Shown here one piece after another: positions 1 to 12,790 of a stretch of DNA of 64,000 nt. The notes beneath the pieces are model-generated. The model saw only the letters and a list, made by a program, of their open reading frames with translations. It had not been told where the DNA came from and searched no databases. The stretch covers positions 97,908,848 through 97,972,847 of the forward strand of contig OY720643.1 of NCBI GenBank assembly GCA_963169105.1, given 5' to 3'. The DNA is from Ceriagrion tenellum. Its lineage: Eukaryota > Arthropoda > Insecta > Odonata > Coenagrionidae. Made by a program: the position numbers and the translations under genes. Position 1 is the stretch's first letter. Every line of letters begins with the position of its first letter.

Positions 1-540
1 TTTCCAAAAGCAATTCATGGAATTCTCGCTTCGTAGATGTCAGTCGAAGGATTTTGGTGGCCCCGTGTGTAGGAGACAAATTAGACATTGCCAATGCATC
101 GGAACGTTCGTGTTAACTCGGTGTGTGGGGGTAGAGGGCGGGGAGTGGAGGAAATCCTTTAGGATGACAGGGTACCCGACCGGGTGGAGATCGTTGCCGC
201 CCCCTCCCCATAACCTACCACTCAGCCGAACAGGATGTCGCCCTCGGTATACCCTACCCTCAGGGTGTGGTTCCATTCGGATCGAATTTTCTCCATCCTC
301 TCTCAGCTGCGCATTGGACCGTTAACGGGAGGGAGGATTCGAATCGCCGACCCACCTCTGGGCATTTCTAGTGTTCTCCTGGACCTCCCCTTCTATCCCA
401 CCTCCATCGGCAAGGTGCGCCCGTCGCCATCTTACCCCGCCCCATTCATCTTGTTTCCTGTCATCCGGTCCAATCCCCTCCTCTCTCTCATGTCCTTCAC
501 TCAATTTCTCTCTTAGTCAATAAAACTTTCTGCAGCATTC
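1..540. other. GC-richer unassigned block ending in a polyadenylation-like signal
   Basis: This stretch is visibly richer in G and C than the AT-rich DNA after it, and overlapping short open frames run through it on both strands, as expected when stop codons are rare. None of the translations resembles a family I know. An AATAAA hexamer lies at 519-524, just before the composition drops, so the block could be the 3' end of an old transposon or transcript on the + strand. A tRNA-promoter-like B box (GATTCGAATCC) can be read on the minus strand near 336-346 without a convincing A box. Identity is undecided. Confidence 0.25.
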
Positions 541-2999
541 AACACGCGCGCTTGAGCGGCCGGATACGTTTTTATGTAACCGTCGCACAGTGGTTCCTCG
601 AGCATGCATTGTTGACGAAAGTCTGGAAATGATTAAATTGTAGAGTATTTCCATTTCTAAGGGTTTCTTAGGACAAGAAATAGAATGTAATTAGTTTTCA
701 GCACTTTGATTGCGGATATTTTTTTTTTTAAGTTTAGGTGTTTTAAAATAGAATAATGGATGTTAATTTATACGCGGACAGGTTTTCTTGGGATCCCAGA
801 TCATTTACTAAGATAACTGTAAAATGAACTGGGAGGTAAATTTTTTGAAGTGGGTTTCATGGCATTTGTATTATAGAAAAATTGCAACATGAGTTTCATC
901 ACAATTATATTTGGTCGCAGATAGTGATTGTCAAAGTTTAATTTTTATAAATTTTACAAATTAATATTACGAGCGATTCATCGCAAATATTTTTATTTTA
1001 GAAACTTTCAAATCTTGATTCGACTAACAATGTATATTTTCAAATAAAAAATGTTCATTTATTAATATAATGTTTGTAAATCTGTAATTTTATTCAATTG
1101 ATCTACATTTTTTCGTCATCATTGCCATCGACTTCAGCTTGCATTTCAAACACCTCAGAGTCACCGTATGGAGGCTGCAGTAGCATAAGTCTTAGGTAGG
1201 CTTCCAGCTTTTCTTTTCTGCGCTTTCCGTAAGCTCGATATTAATGGATCCGATGATACAAGAAGCGTTTGCAGTACATCTTTGCATGATTTTCTAGATA
1301 TTTTTGAGTGTTGAACTTTCTGTATTGCCTGCGGTATTTAATTCGAGTCACTTGTAGTTCTTCTGAAAATTGTCCTATTGAACAAGGTACAGCTTTACTG
1401 ATGTCAGATTCATGAATAAGCATTCAATGGAGCGAGACTGGCATATTATACCACCTATATAAGGAGCGACCACTTCCAAAGAATAATCTTCCAAACCATA
1501 AGCTTGTCAGCGTTATGCAATGTATTTTCAGTTTTCCAAACAATTACAATGAGAGAAAAAACACACCTACTCGGGTCTATGCTGTAAACGTAATGTCTCC
1601 TATTTCTCAGTGACTTGTACCTTGTGATGAAATTGTGAGTACAACGCATCGTATTGCTACTAAAACTTGTGAAAAAGTGCGATTGTTGTTCATTATGACG
1701 AACTTACACTACACTACGCCTAAATCGGTTGAACTTATGTGAGAGGCGTTGCTATAAATAAAGTCCCGTTGCTAAAAAACAGTATTGAACAACAATGGTG
1801 GTGATTATTTAGTCCCATTCGCTTCATTATTTAATTTACCAGTTATTTGATATAATTAAATAAGTCTGCTATCATTTACCTTCCTGTGAAGTTAACGTGC
1901 AATGGAAACGGGAGTCGGCGATTTAGCCTGTTTTTGCGTACTGCCATTACATTTTGCTTTTTAAAACAAAGGGGCGCAGCTAATTTTTTTTCCGTTTACC
2001 AAAGGAAAGAAAGACGAACACTTATGACTTAAACGGAACACCATGTTCTGCACAGAATTTTTTATAGCTCCACTTTAAATAATTTTTTAACTTGTAAATG
2101 ACAGTGAATTTTAATGACGTATCTAGAGTAATAATTGTTGAAGAATTACGAAAACCACGTTTTGGAATAGATTTGACTTCGACTGACACAATGAATTACA
2201 TTTTACTGCTGCTTGCCCTTAATTATTTATCTAGAAATCATCCTGTTTTAAGTCTAATTAAATGTAAAATTTTGCCCATTTCTGTTTTCCGCTCTTTCAG
2301 ATGTCCGTTCACTGTTGTAAACAGATATTTTGGAATAAATCTCACTGTTAATAGTACTTTGATATTATGGCAACGCATAGTTGTTAGGATGACTGGTTGA
2401 CAAAAAAACGTGAAAACCACTTTTGTCCATGAAAACAGGGTCTAGGAACTACTGCGTCGCCGGAAATTTACTTCAAAGTCATATTCATTGAAAAAAGGGA
2501 TTTTACGCCTTATAAAGTTGACATGTTCTTCTTTGAAGGATAAATATTGCAGGATACAAAAGTATACTCCTAAAGTATACTAGTATGGTGGCGACATTTC
2601 GATATAATGGGATAAGCATAAGAAGAGGCCCAATGCAGTCGGTACGCGGTATCTACTAGTTGTCGGAACGCGCTATCTATCTAGTAGTTGTGAGGGCGTG
2701 GAATCCCACCTCATAGATATAACATAGGTGTGATTTAAAAAAAGTCTACTACAGGTCATATATTACGGCTAAGTTTGATTCCTCACTCAAGAAAACGGAT
2801 GAACGCTGTTATGGTACAATTAGAGATCGTCTAAGTCGGCATTTGTGGTGAAAGTGAATTTTTTTCATGGCAATTTCTTCAAAAAAAAAGGCATTTGTGG
2901 CTGTTTACTTATAGTGCTTGCAGTAATGTGGTAAAGTAACCAGCTTACAAAATTTGGGCATTACTACTTATTTAGCATATTTTGTATCTTTTTATTGTT
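541..2999. other. AT-rich non-coding stretch, nothing recognised
   Basis: I see long A/T runs and scattered short open frames on both strands, none longer than about 100 codons and none with a recognisable motif. No terminal inverted repeat, RNA gene or tandem array is evident by eye. Confidence 0.5.
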
Positions 3000-3560
3000 T
3001 TTTTAATAGCATGGGTTGACGAGGACTACTGAGAGAAGGGCTGTACCCACGCTTTGACCAGAATTGGTCCGAATTGACCCTTCATGGGTCCGGTGGTCCC
3101 CGACTTGAGGACGTACTCCGGCAGACCGCACGGCGTCAACCCGGAAAGGGAGCCAGGGAGATACCTAATCCTAAATTTTTGGGTAACGGGCTCTTCCGGT
3201 TCTCAACGATGTGCGGTAGGTTTTTCGCGAAAGCGAGACCGACGGCTACTCGTCTCAGTTGTTTGGGTAACCAAACTAATACTAGCACTTCGGGGGGCGG
3301 ATGCCCAATTTAGGTCCTTTTGACCTCAATCCGCCTCATTGGTGTCAGCCTCGAGGGGGCTGTTGTTTTCGCAAACCTTCCCATCCCTTCCTTCCCACCT
3401 CTTCCTTCCCTTGGAGATAAGCGAAAGCTTCCAGTCCGAGGGGGAAGTTGTAATCCTGCGGCGAGAGCCGGAACACCTGTTTTTTTAATAGCGAGTGTCT
3501 CGTCAGTTAAAGCAGCATTCCTTACAATTCACACGATGGTGTTGAATTTAATATATGTTT
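3000..3560. other. GC-richer repeat-like block
   Basis: Composition rises here compared with both flanks. The region holds pyrimidine-rich runs (around 3,380-3,415) and two overlapping + frames of 79 codons that share the same DNA, which is typical of a stop-poor block rather than of a gene. Phrases such as CTCTTCCGGTT and the pyrimidine tract loosely recall the block at 18,930-19,470, so both may belong to one old repeat family; this rests on reading by eye only. No coding function is assigned. Confidence 0.3.
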
Positions 3561-3604
3561 TGTTTAACATCAGAGTGAAGAAAATGGGAATAGTTGCAAA
3601 GACA

Positions 3605-4045
3605 TAAGGAGGAGAATATCGTTAGCTAAGGAGGCGTTCAGTATTAGAAGGGAGCTGATGACGGGAACCTTGGGTAACGATGTGCAGAGGAGGCAGGTGA
3701 AGAGCTTGATATGGAGCGTAGCGTTGTATGGAGCAGAAACGAGGACCCTCAGAAAGGAGGACGAGAATAGGCTGTAGGCATTTGAGATGTGGGTGTGGAG
3801 CAGGATGGAGAAGGTGAGGTGGACGGAAAGGAAGACTAACGAGGAAGGAGGAAAGGAAACATGTGAATGAAATCCGGCATAGGCAGTGTCGGTGGCTGGA
3901 GTAGGTGTGTGTGCTCAAGAGTGTGATAGAGGGAAGGAAATTGGGCAAGCGGGGAAAGGGAAAATAGAGAATAGGATTCATGGATAGGATGAAGAAGGGT
4001 AGATCGTATGTCGAGGCGAAAAAGTAAAAGCTAGAGGTAGTTAGG
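3605..4045 (+). pseudogene. LINE reverse transcriptase C-terminal fragment, decayed
   Basis: Conceptual translation gives the end of a non-LTR retrotransposon ORF2: VKSLIWSVALYGAETRTLRK at about 3,690-3,750, a stop codon, then AFEMWVWSRMEKVRWTERKT at about 3,778-3,840. The block alanine/valine-LYG-AE-TWT followed by FEMW-WRRM--W-E---NEE is the typical thumb and tail of many arthropod LINEs of the RTE/Jockey type. The catalytic palm with its FADD box is not present, so this is a 5'-truncated copy of only the last 150 or so codons. A stop interrupts the frame at about 3,776 and the frame shifts after 3,840. Related fragments lie at 7,440, 31,170 and 51,640. Clade assignment is uncertain. Confidence 0.75.
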
Positions 4046-4867
4046 CCCCTGAAAGTGTAAAAAACCGGGAGCAGACTCTCGGGCTTTCATCAGAACCTAC
4101 CTTCTCCGGTATATTGCTTAAAAAAAGCGTGGTGGAACCTATTTAACTCGCCGCAACGCCGCGAAGTGGCGTATCTATGACGTATGCCAGCCTGAAGGCT
4201 TTGTTAGGAAAGGAATTAAGGTATATATCGATGGTTGATCATTATGATTCTCTACATTGGTTTGTTGCTGTGCTATGTCGTTGCTCTAATAAAACATTCG
4301 GAAATGTTACTTTGAGAAGAATGTTTTCGGAACCAAAGATATTCACTAATGTTGACTCGAAAAAATTATCGTTCCGGAAAAAAAGATTCGAGATTATTAT
4401 TTTTCGAAAAGAAAATCGTTCGATGCTCGGGAATGCGGTTTCTAGAAAATGACCGTGAATCGTTCGTCATTGCCTGTCGTCACGTAACCCATGGCGTAGC
4501 GGTTGTAACTCCTATTTTGAAAATGTGCATCAGGATATGGATCCCCGGGTGATGCCATTTCAACGCAAGCGTCATCATAGTGGTTTAAAGGTCCATAGAT
4601 ACCCTTTAGGGTCTGCAGAGAGACGTGGACATCACCCCAAAACTCTAATCGCAAAGGACTCTGGTATCAGTTAAATTTTACGAAACTCCGAAAAGGCACC
4701 AACATTGTATAGAGTTAACAACTCGTCTGAGCACTTCAAATCTCCTTTTGTAAACCTTTAAAATGACTATACCATCGAGAAGCTCCATGCGAATAGGGCC
4801 CATAATCAACAGCAAGGGTCCCCCTTACCACACAGCCTTGAGATAGCTTGCAGGCAATATGTACGAA
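4046..4867. other. Non-coding stretch, nothing recognised
   Basis: Short open frames on both strands overlap one another and match no family I recognise. No repeat structure stands out. Confidence 0.45.
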
Positions 4868-5110
4868 GGGTGTTCAAATGAAAAGGTACGAAACGTCTTA
4901 ACAACCAAACCAATTGAAATTTGAACATGCTGCTTTGGGAAAACGTAGTGAGATATCTAGGGACGTAAATGTAGTGTCCGGCGTGGTTGTGCGAATGCGA
5001 CAAGCGCCCGCACATGGCGCAGGAAAGAAAGGGTACACTGCATGATAACCTGGTACTCTTTGGTGGAAATAAAATCCTACCTTTATAATTTTGTAATCTA
5101 CATGATGGTG
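4868..5110 (+). mobile_element. Possible mariner-like element end, truncated
   Basis: The segment opens with ACGAAGGGTGTTCAAATGAA, which has the look of a mariner-type end, where many insect copies begin with an ACGAGGGTGTTCAAA-like string. The following DNA carries no transposase motif in any frame, so only an end or a non-autonomous derivative would remain. I could not find a matching inverted terminus downstream. This is a weak call based on the terminal phrase only. Confidence 0.25.
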
Positions 5111-7439
5111 AAAAGCACTGCTGGTAATCTTCCACAATAATTGTTCAGTGATAATGGAAACATACACCCTAAGGCCAAAGGCTCAAATACTGGATTAAAC
5201 TGCTGTTATCAGTTGTAAGAAGATAACTGTTTTCGTTAGGGCTCGAAGAGTTAAATATAATGTAGGATTTGATGATTCCCCGGCGAATCATTGATGTGAA
5301 ATCTTCTCGGGCTTCCGACGGGATAGGTTCTCGATCTCCTTATTCGCTAATCATCCATCTTTCTAAACTTACGCTGATGGGAAAATTACGAAAGACACGA
5401 TGGGTAGATTTCTGGTTGATAGGCTGACTTTTTGTCTTTTCTCATAGAGCCATCTTGTCCTGTGGTATTCCGGCGTTTTCTCTCTTAATACTTGATTATG
5501 CATGTGTGAACCTGTATCGAGGTAAACGTTACTGGAATCTTATATGCTTTGCGAAACTTAATGTTTGTTTACAGTCAGTGTTTTTTAAATTGATTATTGC
5601 CTTCGATAATCAATGGATTTACTACTATACGAAGTAGTCCGTATAGAAAGTTCCGTTATATTTTCAGATTTATACGAAAAGCAACTTGACTATTATTGCG
5701 CATTTTGCATGCTTCGTTTAGCAATGGCAGTCGTAAAAATGATTACGTGGTTATATTACGTCAAATATGAGTGCTACTTCGAGCGTAATACAATCTACTT
5801 TGAAAACACACAGCGGAAAAATTCATAAGGGTACTATGAGCAGTGAATTTGGAAAAGGGCGTCTTTAATTCTGTTTTGCTATTGACCTAAGCTTTTCAAG
5901 AATGTGTTGTAATGATGACGGAACTTTTCCTGATAATGTGCTATACCAATAGGGTCAAGAATGTAGCAGATTATATTAATGGGCAAATACTTAAAATTTA
6001 CTCTGGTTTACTTAAGAGGGGACTTTTAGGAGGGGAGTTGTAATAGCCAATTAGTAACCATGGGTATAAGCTTGAAATTGGTCTATAAACACTTAAGCTA
6101 GAAGACCGGGGTAGCAGATTATATATGACAGCCCAACTCACTTAAGAACCCCTCCCCCCCCCCTACCTGATGCTCCATATGCTCATGGGAAATGAATATG
6201 ATAATGGGAATTAAACTTTTAATCATCTCAAGCTGCTAAAAAAATAAGTCGTTGCAGCTTAATACTTCGTGATTCAAATACTGAACAAAATAGGTCCCCT
6301 CATTTTATCCTGAAAACGTCAGTATATCGGTCTGTATTTTTTTCTGAGTTGTCGAACGGCCAATTGCATGGTTTTAGTGACAAACAATAAAAATGCTCTT
6401 GAGAGAAGTGCCATCCAGTAAAGAGGGAGGTTGCAGCTGGTTGCTTGAAACTTATCGGCCCATTTACGTGATTCAAGCCGAATGACAGTGCTTTGTAATA
6501 GTCTCCGTTCCTAAGTCCCAACAACCTCGGGTGGGATCACGGCTCCTCCCACAGCGTTGCCCTTATTTTTATCTGAAATGCTTGCCTCTCTATAAGGACA
6601 ATATTCACAGTTTAAGCCCCAAATAAGAAAAATGACGATAGCGTATTTGCTCGCGTTGTCTTTGCTTTTCAGCTGCGATCTTGAAGGGAAAGACTTGATC
6701 GTAATTCTTTTTATTTTGCGAGGTGCTGCACATCAGCAGTTTTAATCGATGTGTATTCTCAGGAAAAGGATTGTGAGCGTTCCCCGTGTTGAGCGGTTTG
6801 CCGTTAGAATTCACCGTTATAGAAACCAGAGAGAAGGAACCGTGATTTCAGCCTTGAATGTGGTCCGCTTGAAATTAAAGCAGGCTGGATTAGACGTCGC
6901 GTGGCTCGACGCGTTGGGATGTAAATATGCTTGCGTTAAAAATAGGAGGCAAAGCGTTCGAAACATTTTTCATTCTCATGGGAGCTGGGAGCCACTTTGA
7001 CGGTGTTCGTGAGGTCCCACTGGATTGATTTGGACCGAGCGTTTGGATCAATCGATTTGCAATCTCATACAGCCGACGTAAGACCACAAAAATATGAAGC
7101 GAGAGCGGCGGGAGAAAATTTTTGAGTTCCAAAGGTCAAAGAAAAAATGACGCAATTAATTTTTGGAACATGGATAAGTGGATACCAACATCAAGGGTGG
7201 AATCCTTTCTGTCACATAGTTGTTATCACTTATGCTTGATTAAAAATAGTGATAATGCGAGCGCAATTATTTTGGAGAATCGTAATCGTGTCCCTAAGTG
7301 AATCCAATGGTAAAAAGTGAGGTAAACTGCGGGTGAAATCACGTATAGGGTACATTACGAACGTATTGAGTGTTTGTAGGTGTTATTATAAATGTGAAAA
7401 ATATATCCTGGCCAGGGTAACCAGCTAATTCTTCAATTT
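5111..7439. other. Non-coding stretch with one homopolymer C run
   Basis: Nothing is recognised apart from a run of eleven C residues near 6,153-6,163 inside a C-rich patch. Open frames of 60-83 codons occur on both strands and overlap, and none has a motif. Confidence 0.45.
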
Positions 7440-7930
7440 AGCATACGTTTTTCGTCTCATCATTCCGTCCTTACAGCTTTTTATTTTTCTTCTCTTTCCC
7501 TGCTTACTCAACATTCTTTCCTCAATCATTGCCTTCAGTCACTCTTCGCCCCTCTATTCCTCTTTCAACCACCCCATCTGCTTCCTCACCATACCATCCA
7601 AAAGTTTCCTCTCCTCGCCCACGATACCAAGCACTTGCTCGTTTGTCTTCCTTTCCACTCACCGTTCTCTTCCCAATCTCATCTTCGCCCACATCTCAAG
7701 AGCCTGCAGCATTATCTCCTCCTTTTTCCTTGGAGTCCACGTTTCTGCTGTATACTGCTCTGCATTACATGTAAAACCTCGCCAGCATTTTATTTAAATA
7801 CTTACTGCCCCACCATCATTTCATGCTTATTGCTGAACGGTTCTTTCGCCGGCACAATTCTCCTTTAGTCTGTGTTACTACGCCCTCCTTCATCCAACGC
7901 GCTACCTAAGTAATTGAATTACCTGTCATG
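7440..7930 (-). pseudogene. LINE reverse transcriptase C-terminal fragment, heavily decayed
   Basis: Read on the minus strand, this holds the same 3' LINE architecture as the fragment at 3,605: a decayed tract corresponding to LYGAETWTLRKE (visible as AVYSRNVDSKEK after a frame change, about 7,715-7,755), then GAGATGTGG for the FEMW motif near 7,700, then a basic tail rich in R, K and E towards 7,450. Several frameshifts and stops separate the pieces. The opposite strand is pyrimidine-rich and yields two open frames of 77-81 codons rich in S, P and L, which are shadows of the decayed basic tail. Orientation and family follow from comparison with 3,605 and 31,170. Confidence 0.6.
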
Positions 7931-10900
7931 GTACGCTGTCGGAGATATGTTTACCCGTAAAACTAAGCTCTTTGATGGAATGCTTTCTATCGTGTTTCCT
8001 CTGGTAATGACATTGAAAGATGTAAGGGGAAAGTAAAGGACTAAATTTTTCCTAGAATTAAGGTAGCCCTTGATCAGCTAATGAAAATCGAACACTCGCT
8101 TTAACTGTTTTGATAATTAATTATTTCATAATTATTAGTCGATGGTCCCAGGGACGATCGACTGCACTGGACCAGAAATGGGGGTCGAAGACGAAGGAGA
8201 TTCTTGTGGCAATGAGGCTTTTTTATAGATATTTTATTAACCGAATCTTCGCCGTTTTTTTTTCAAATTCACTTCCTAATCATAAATTCTTAGCCCTTGG
8301 ACAACGTTAATGATTGAGGAGTTTACTTTAGAGACACAGCAGAACTTTTTTTCATAATAGGATTCATTGCTCAAGAAATTGACGTTTTATATTTATACAT
8401 GATAAATGGTTTATATTTATGCATTATTAGTGAACATAATATGTTTGCCTCAGAGGAAATGGGCCGGTATGTTAACTCATGGATTCCCCTTGAAAAAGAA
8501 TCCTTCACATTTTCGTCCAACTTCAATGAACCTCTCTCCTAAGGCCTCTAATTCGGCGAAAATATTTTGTAAGAGTAATTCTATCACTCTCTGGTAGCTT
8601 AATTTACCCGTGTCAGAATCTTAAGTCTACTTCAAAAATACAATGTCATGCGAATGCTGGTGCATTAATTGCTAAAACAGTTTCACGTAACAATATCCAA
8701 TCGTCATACGCTATTGGAGCGTCAATCTTTCTTGCCACCACGTATTAAAGATTAAGGGAATGGCGCTAAAAACAATATAGAGGGAAAAATGACAACCACG
8801 CAGTAGGGATGAATTAATGAATATAGTTGAAATGTTATGGCCACTATGTTCATACAGTTGCAAGAATGGGATTAAAATATTTACCATTGCTGCAAATTCT
8901 AGTTTCGTATAATCTTTCTATCACATCGAGAGCATCAGAATATCGTCATCCAATACATCGATATCGACCAGTATTGGAAAAATTTATATATGGCCGCCAC
9001 TAGTTGTTATATATTTTTTCAAAAGTGTGCATGGCAAAAATGAAAATCATATGATTTAGGTAGAGTGATCTATTACTTCAGAATATTTCTCAAGAACCTT
9101 GCCGTTAGCGGGAGACAATGCATAGGTGATACACATTGAGGTATATGGAGAGGGCACTTGCTATGCTTGCCAATGCTAGAAAGTAAAACCAGTCCGCCAT
9201 TTGAGTTAACGCTCATTTTCCAAAAGCGGTTGCGGGCTAACGCTGTAATTTTGCATTTTTACTATGTTTTCCATCAATAACTTAAAAGAAATCAGCATGC
9301 TCTTACTTCTTTAATATGCATTCGCCTTGCGTTTTTGTTTTCTTTAATCTATTAAAATTTAATCAGCATTCTTGCTGGAAACTAACGTAAAATCGAGTAG
9401 AATCCATAGCCCTAAGTAACCAATGTATGTTTGATGATTTACTTGCCTTATGTTTTAAATAGACTGTGATAATCTTGATTTTCATCTGCTAATTCGTTCA
9501 TTCCGTCGTGTTATCCATAGGATAGTAAGGAGAGAGCAGGGATTAACTATATGGTTGTTATTTCGGTTGTAAGGCTACAATTTGATGACGTAGTCCCCTC
9601 TCCATACACCTCAATGGTAGTAACAGAAAAAGTAGATCACTGTACAAGTTGCATAAATTCTCCTCGTCGACCTCCAATGACACCTAAGGGCAGATACCAT
9701 AGGTAGTCATGTCGTAGTGTGTATGCGGTACGAGAGGAACTGTTCCTCTAGGATATTAGATAGCTCCCTAGTGCAGTACAGGGAAATTGCCCGTCGGTGC
9801 TTGCATCGGCAGAATTTATTTATTTACTGATGTAACCTTTTTGCCCGCAGGGACCTGGTATCGCTTCTCTTAAAAGTCTCTGCACCCTTGGAAAAAAGAG
9901 GAACGTCAATGCGTTTCGGTTACGGAGGAAGCTTGCGGGCGATACGGACACGTTATTGCACAGACACGGAGGCAAGGACGTTAAGTAAAGGGGCGAAGTA
10001 CAAGGGTGGGTGGGTGTTGTGGTGTTGGTAAAAAGGACGAAGGATGAAGAGGCGTGAAGGATGCGAGAGGATGATGGAGGGAAAAAACGGTACCGCACCG
10101 TGAGATAGTAATCATTCCCAGGGGGCGTTCCACTTTTGCCTTCCCGGAGGACTCCGTGAACCCATTTGAAGAGAACTCCCCGCGCTGTTCTTCTCCCCCC
10201 GGAGCTTTGCCGTTGCTTGTCCCGCTCTCCATTTGGGGGTTGACAGGGTGAGAGGCAGGGGCTGCCAACTGTTTGAAGAGTTGTCTGCCGGAGTTGTCTG
10301 ATCCAAGAATTTGAAATTACAGGAGATGACTTTAAAGTATCGATATTCCATTCTCTTTAACGAGTAATATTTCTATGTGTGTATGTAAAATTTATCACGA
10401 AAACTTTTCAAACAATTTTGATATTTCTCCGTAGCCTTAAGGCGTTAAATATTTGAAAATCATTGGGCCAGCACATAGCAAATTAACCTGAAATGATAGA
10501 ACCACATCATGATTTGAAAATGATTTCAAAATTAACTGTAATTCTTTTTTTTCCGCTCTGGTTTCGACTTTACACAGTCAAATTCTTTGAAAATGACAGC
10601 GTAAATTTAAATCTTAGGTTGGAAAATATGAAAATTGTTTTAGAAAATTTACAAATTGGAACAATTTAAAAATTGAAACTATTTTAAAATCATTAAGCTT
10701 AGTCTGATATTCCGAAAATTGATGAGGTACCGAATTTGAGTCAAGAGAAGATTTCAGGGCAATTAACGTGAGATTCAAAGGGTTTTTTTGGTTGATTGTT
10801 TTTATTTAATGACTTCTTCATATGATAAATCTCATGTAAGATATGCGAATAAAATAGGAGGGGAAAGTTATTACTTTATTTTTCAAATGTTCGATTTTGA

Positions 10901-11238
10901 CGTACAGGGCGACGAATTTTGCTAATTGGGATAAGAGCACATTATCTGTGTGTTTTTTCGCTCTCTTTGTGACTAGTACCATGGTTACAGCCGTTGTTTT
11001 TATTTACAAAGATGATTTACTAATACTTTTAATGGCTTTGGCCATGAATATATATTATGGATTTAGATGTTTGGAATTGTTGCCTAGGTGACGTGTTGCC
11101 TAAGTTTCCACTTTTAGTTCACCCAGTCCTTTGCGCCACTTCGATTAGAGTCTTTTCAGATGTTATTGTAAATATACGTAGTTAATTGTTGCAAACGGGA
11201 GACAGTGGTGGATATTAAATAGCGATCGAGGAGATATG

Positions 11239-11278
11239 AATGCTTTGAATAATATCTTGATGCTTTGAATAATATCTT
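11239..11278. repeat. Tandem duplication of a 20-bp unit
   Basis: The 19-bp string ATGCTTTGAATAATATCTT occurs twice back to back with a period of 20 bp. It looks like a small slippage duplication in AT-rich DNA. Confidence 0.8.
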
Positions 11279-12749
11279 ATTATTTTTGTGATCTAAAAGT
11301 TACTTTGTAAATGCTAGAGAGGAAATATCTATTACAGAAAATGTGTAAGAGGTTTATGAAACGTCCTTCGTGTGCCGACGACGATGTTTGCCAGACTCTG
11401 ATTCTAATTTGAATGCATTAAGCCCGTTCGGCTTAAATAAAGAATTTAGAATGCCTTGTTTAAACAGAACTGGCTTCGTACGAGGCTGCAAAACAGGGTA
11501 TGCGTCTACGAGGACCCAACAGGAGACTTGGATTGAAAAATAAGAATCTGTTCAAGGCGGCGGTAACTGCATTCCTTTTTACTTACACTGCAATGATGGC
11601 CATTGGGGATCCTCATGAAGTCACCTCGCATTATTATAAAATTTCCGTATAGCGATATTCACGAAGAAGTTAATTGTGCATTTGTGTAATTAAATTTGGG
11701 GAGGAATTAAGTATATCTGTAGACCGGACGATATTACAAAAGTGTGTAATTACGTCCCACGTGTATTAATACATTTGTATCCACTGCATTATGATTAATT
11801 GTCAGTAAAGCCCATGTATATTCGTGGTAAAACCAGTACGACGTGTTTATTTACAAATTATCGGCTGTATTTACATTTGAACTTCCGTCTTTCATCACTA
11901 GGCGGCACCACTTTCCAAAAAGTTGTTTGTTGACGGAATTCTAGACAACAGTTTTTGGTGACGAGATAATCCATAATATATATTCATGGCTTTGGTTTTG
12001 TGATAAGTATGAGAATCAGAGTGAAATTTTGGCTGTACTATATTTTACCCGAATGTAATTAGGGATGATTAATGGCTCCAGAATTGTAATTAAATTTTTC
12101 CCATCTCATTGAAAGAATTCGTCTTGAAATCCATGTGCTATTTTAATTCTTTCTCCGCCGCGATGTCTCTCCTAGTTATTACCTAAAAATATTTGAATTC
12201 GTATTTTTTTCCTGATTTTTGGGTGAGAACACGATCAACGTTTCCCGACTTATTGGAAGCAAACCGTAACGTTCGCGAAGCCTGTTGATTGTGATGCTGT
12301 GGAGTCTGTTGCGATGGACGAACAATGACGGCGCGGCAACGCTACGAATATGACAGCCGGTCTGAGGAGAGCTTTTTTTCTAATTTTCAGAAAACATTTC
12401 CAGATTGGTCATTTTACTTCTCTACCGTGCATTATAGTTAGCATTTATGAAGCTACATTAGTAAAAATTTTCGAATTATTTATAATTTGATGAAAATCTA
12501 TGAAGATATACAAATACAACCGTTAAATTTCCAATTGAAAACAAAACCAACAATAGGGTAGTTCAAGCCCATAAAAACTGACGCATTGAATGAATGCATA
12601 TCACTTCTGATCCTATTTACTTTTTATTCATTTTAAATGAGATACGTAGAACAAGTAATTGTCGAATTATTAGCTATCAAAATTCTAATAATTTGAAAGC
12701 CGCCAAAAACGGTCCGCCATCTTGAGATAGAGCTGATGACGTAGAAAGC

Positions 12750-12790
12750 CTGTACGCTCGTACCATAGAGTATACTCTGTGCTCGTACAG
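12750..12790. repeat. Perfect 12-bp palindrome between short inverted flanks
   Basis: AGAGTATACTCT at 12,767-12,778 is a perfect palindrome. CTGTACG (12,750-12,756) and CGTACAG (12,784-12,790) form an offset inverted pair around it, and GCTCGTAC occurs on both sides. It could be a remnant of transposon termini or a chance cruciform; no function is evident. Confidence 0.5.
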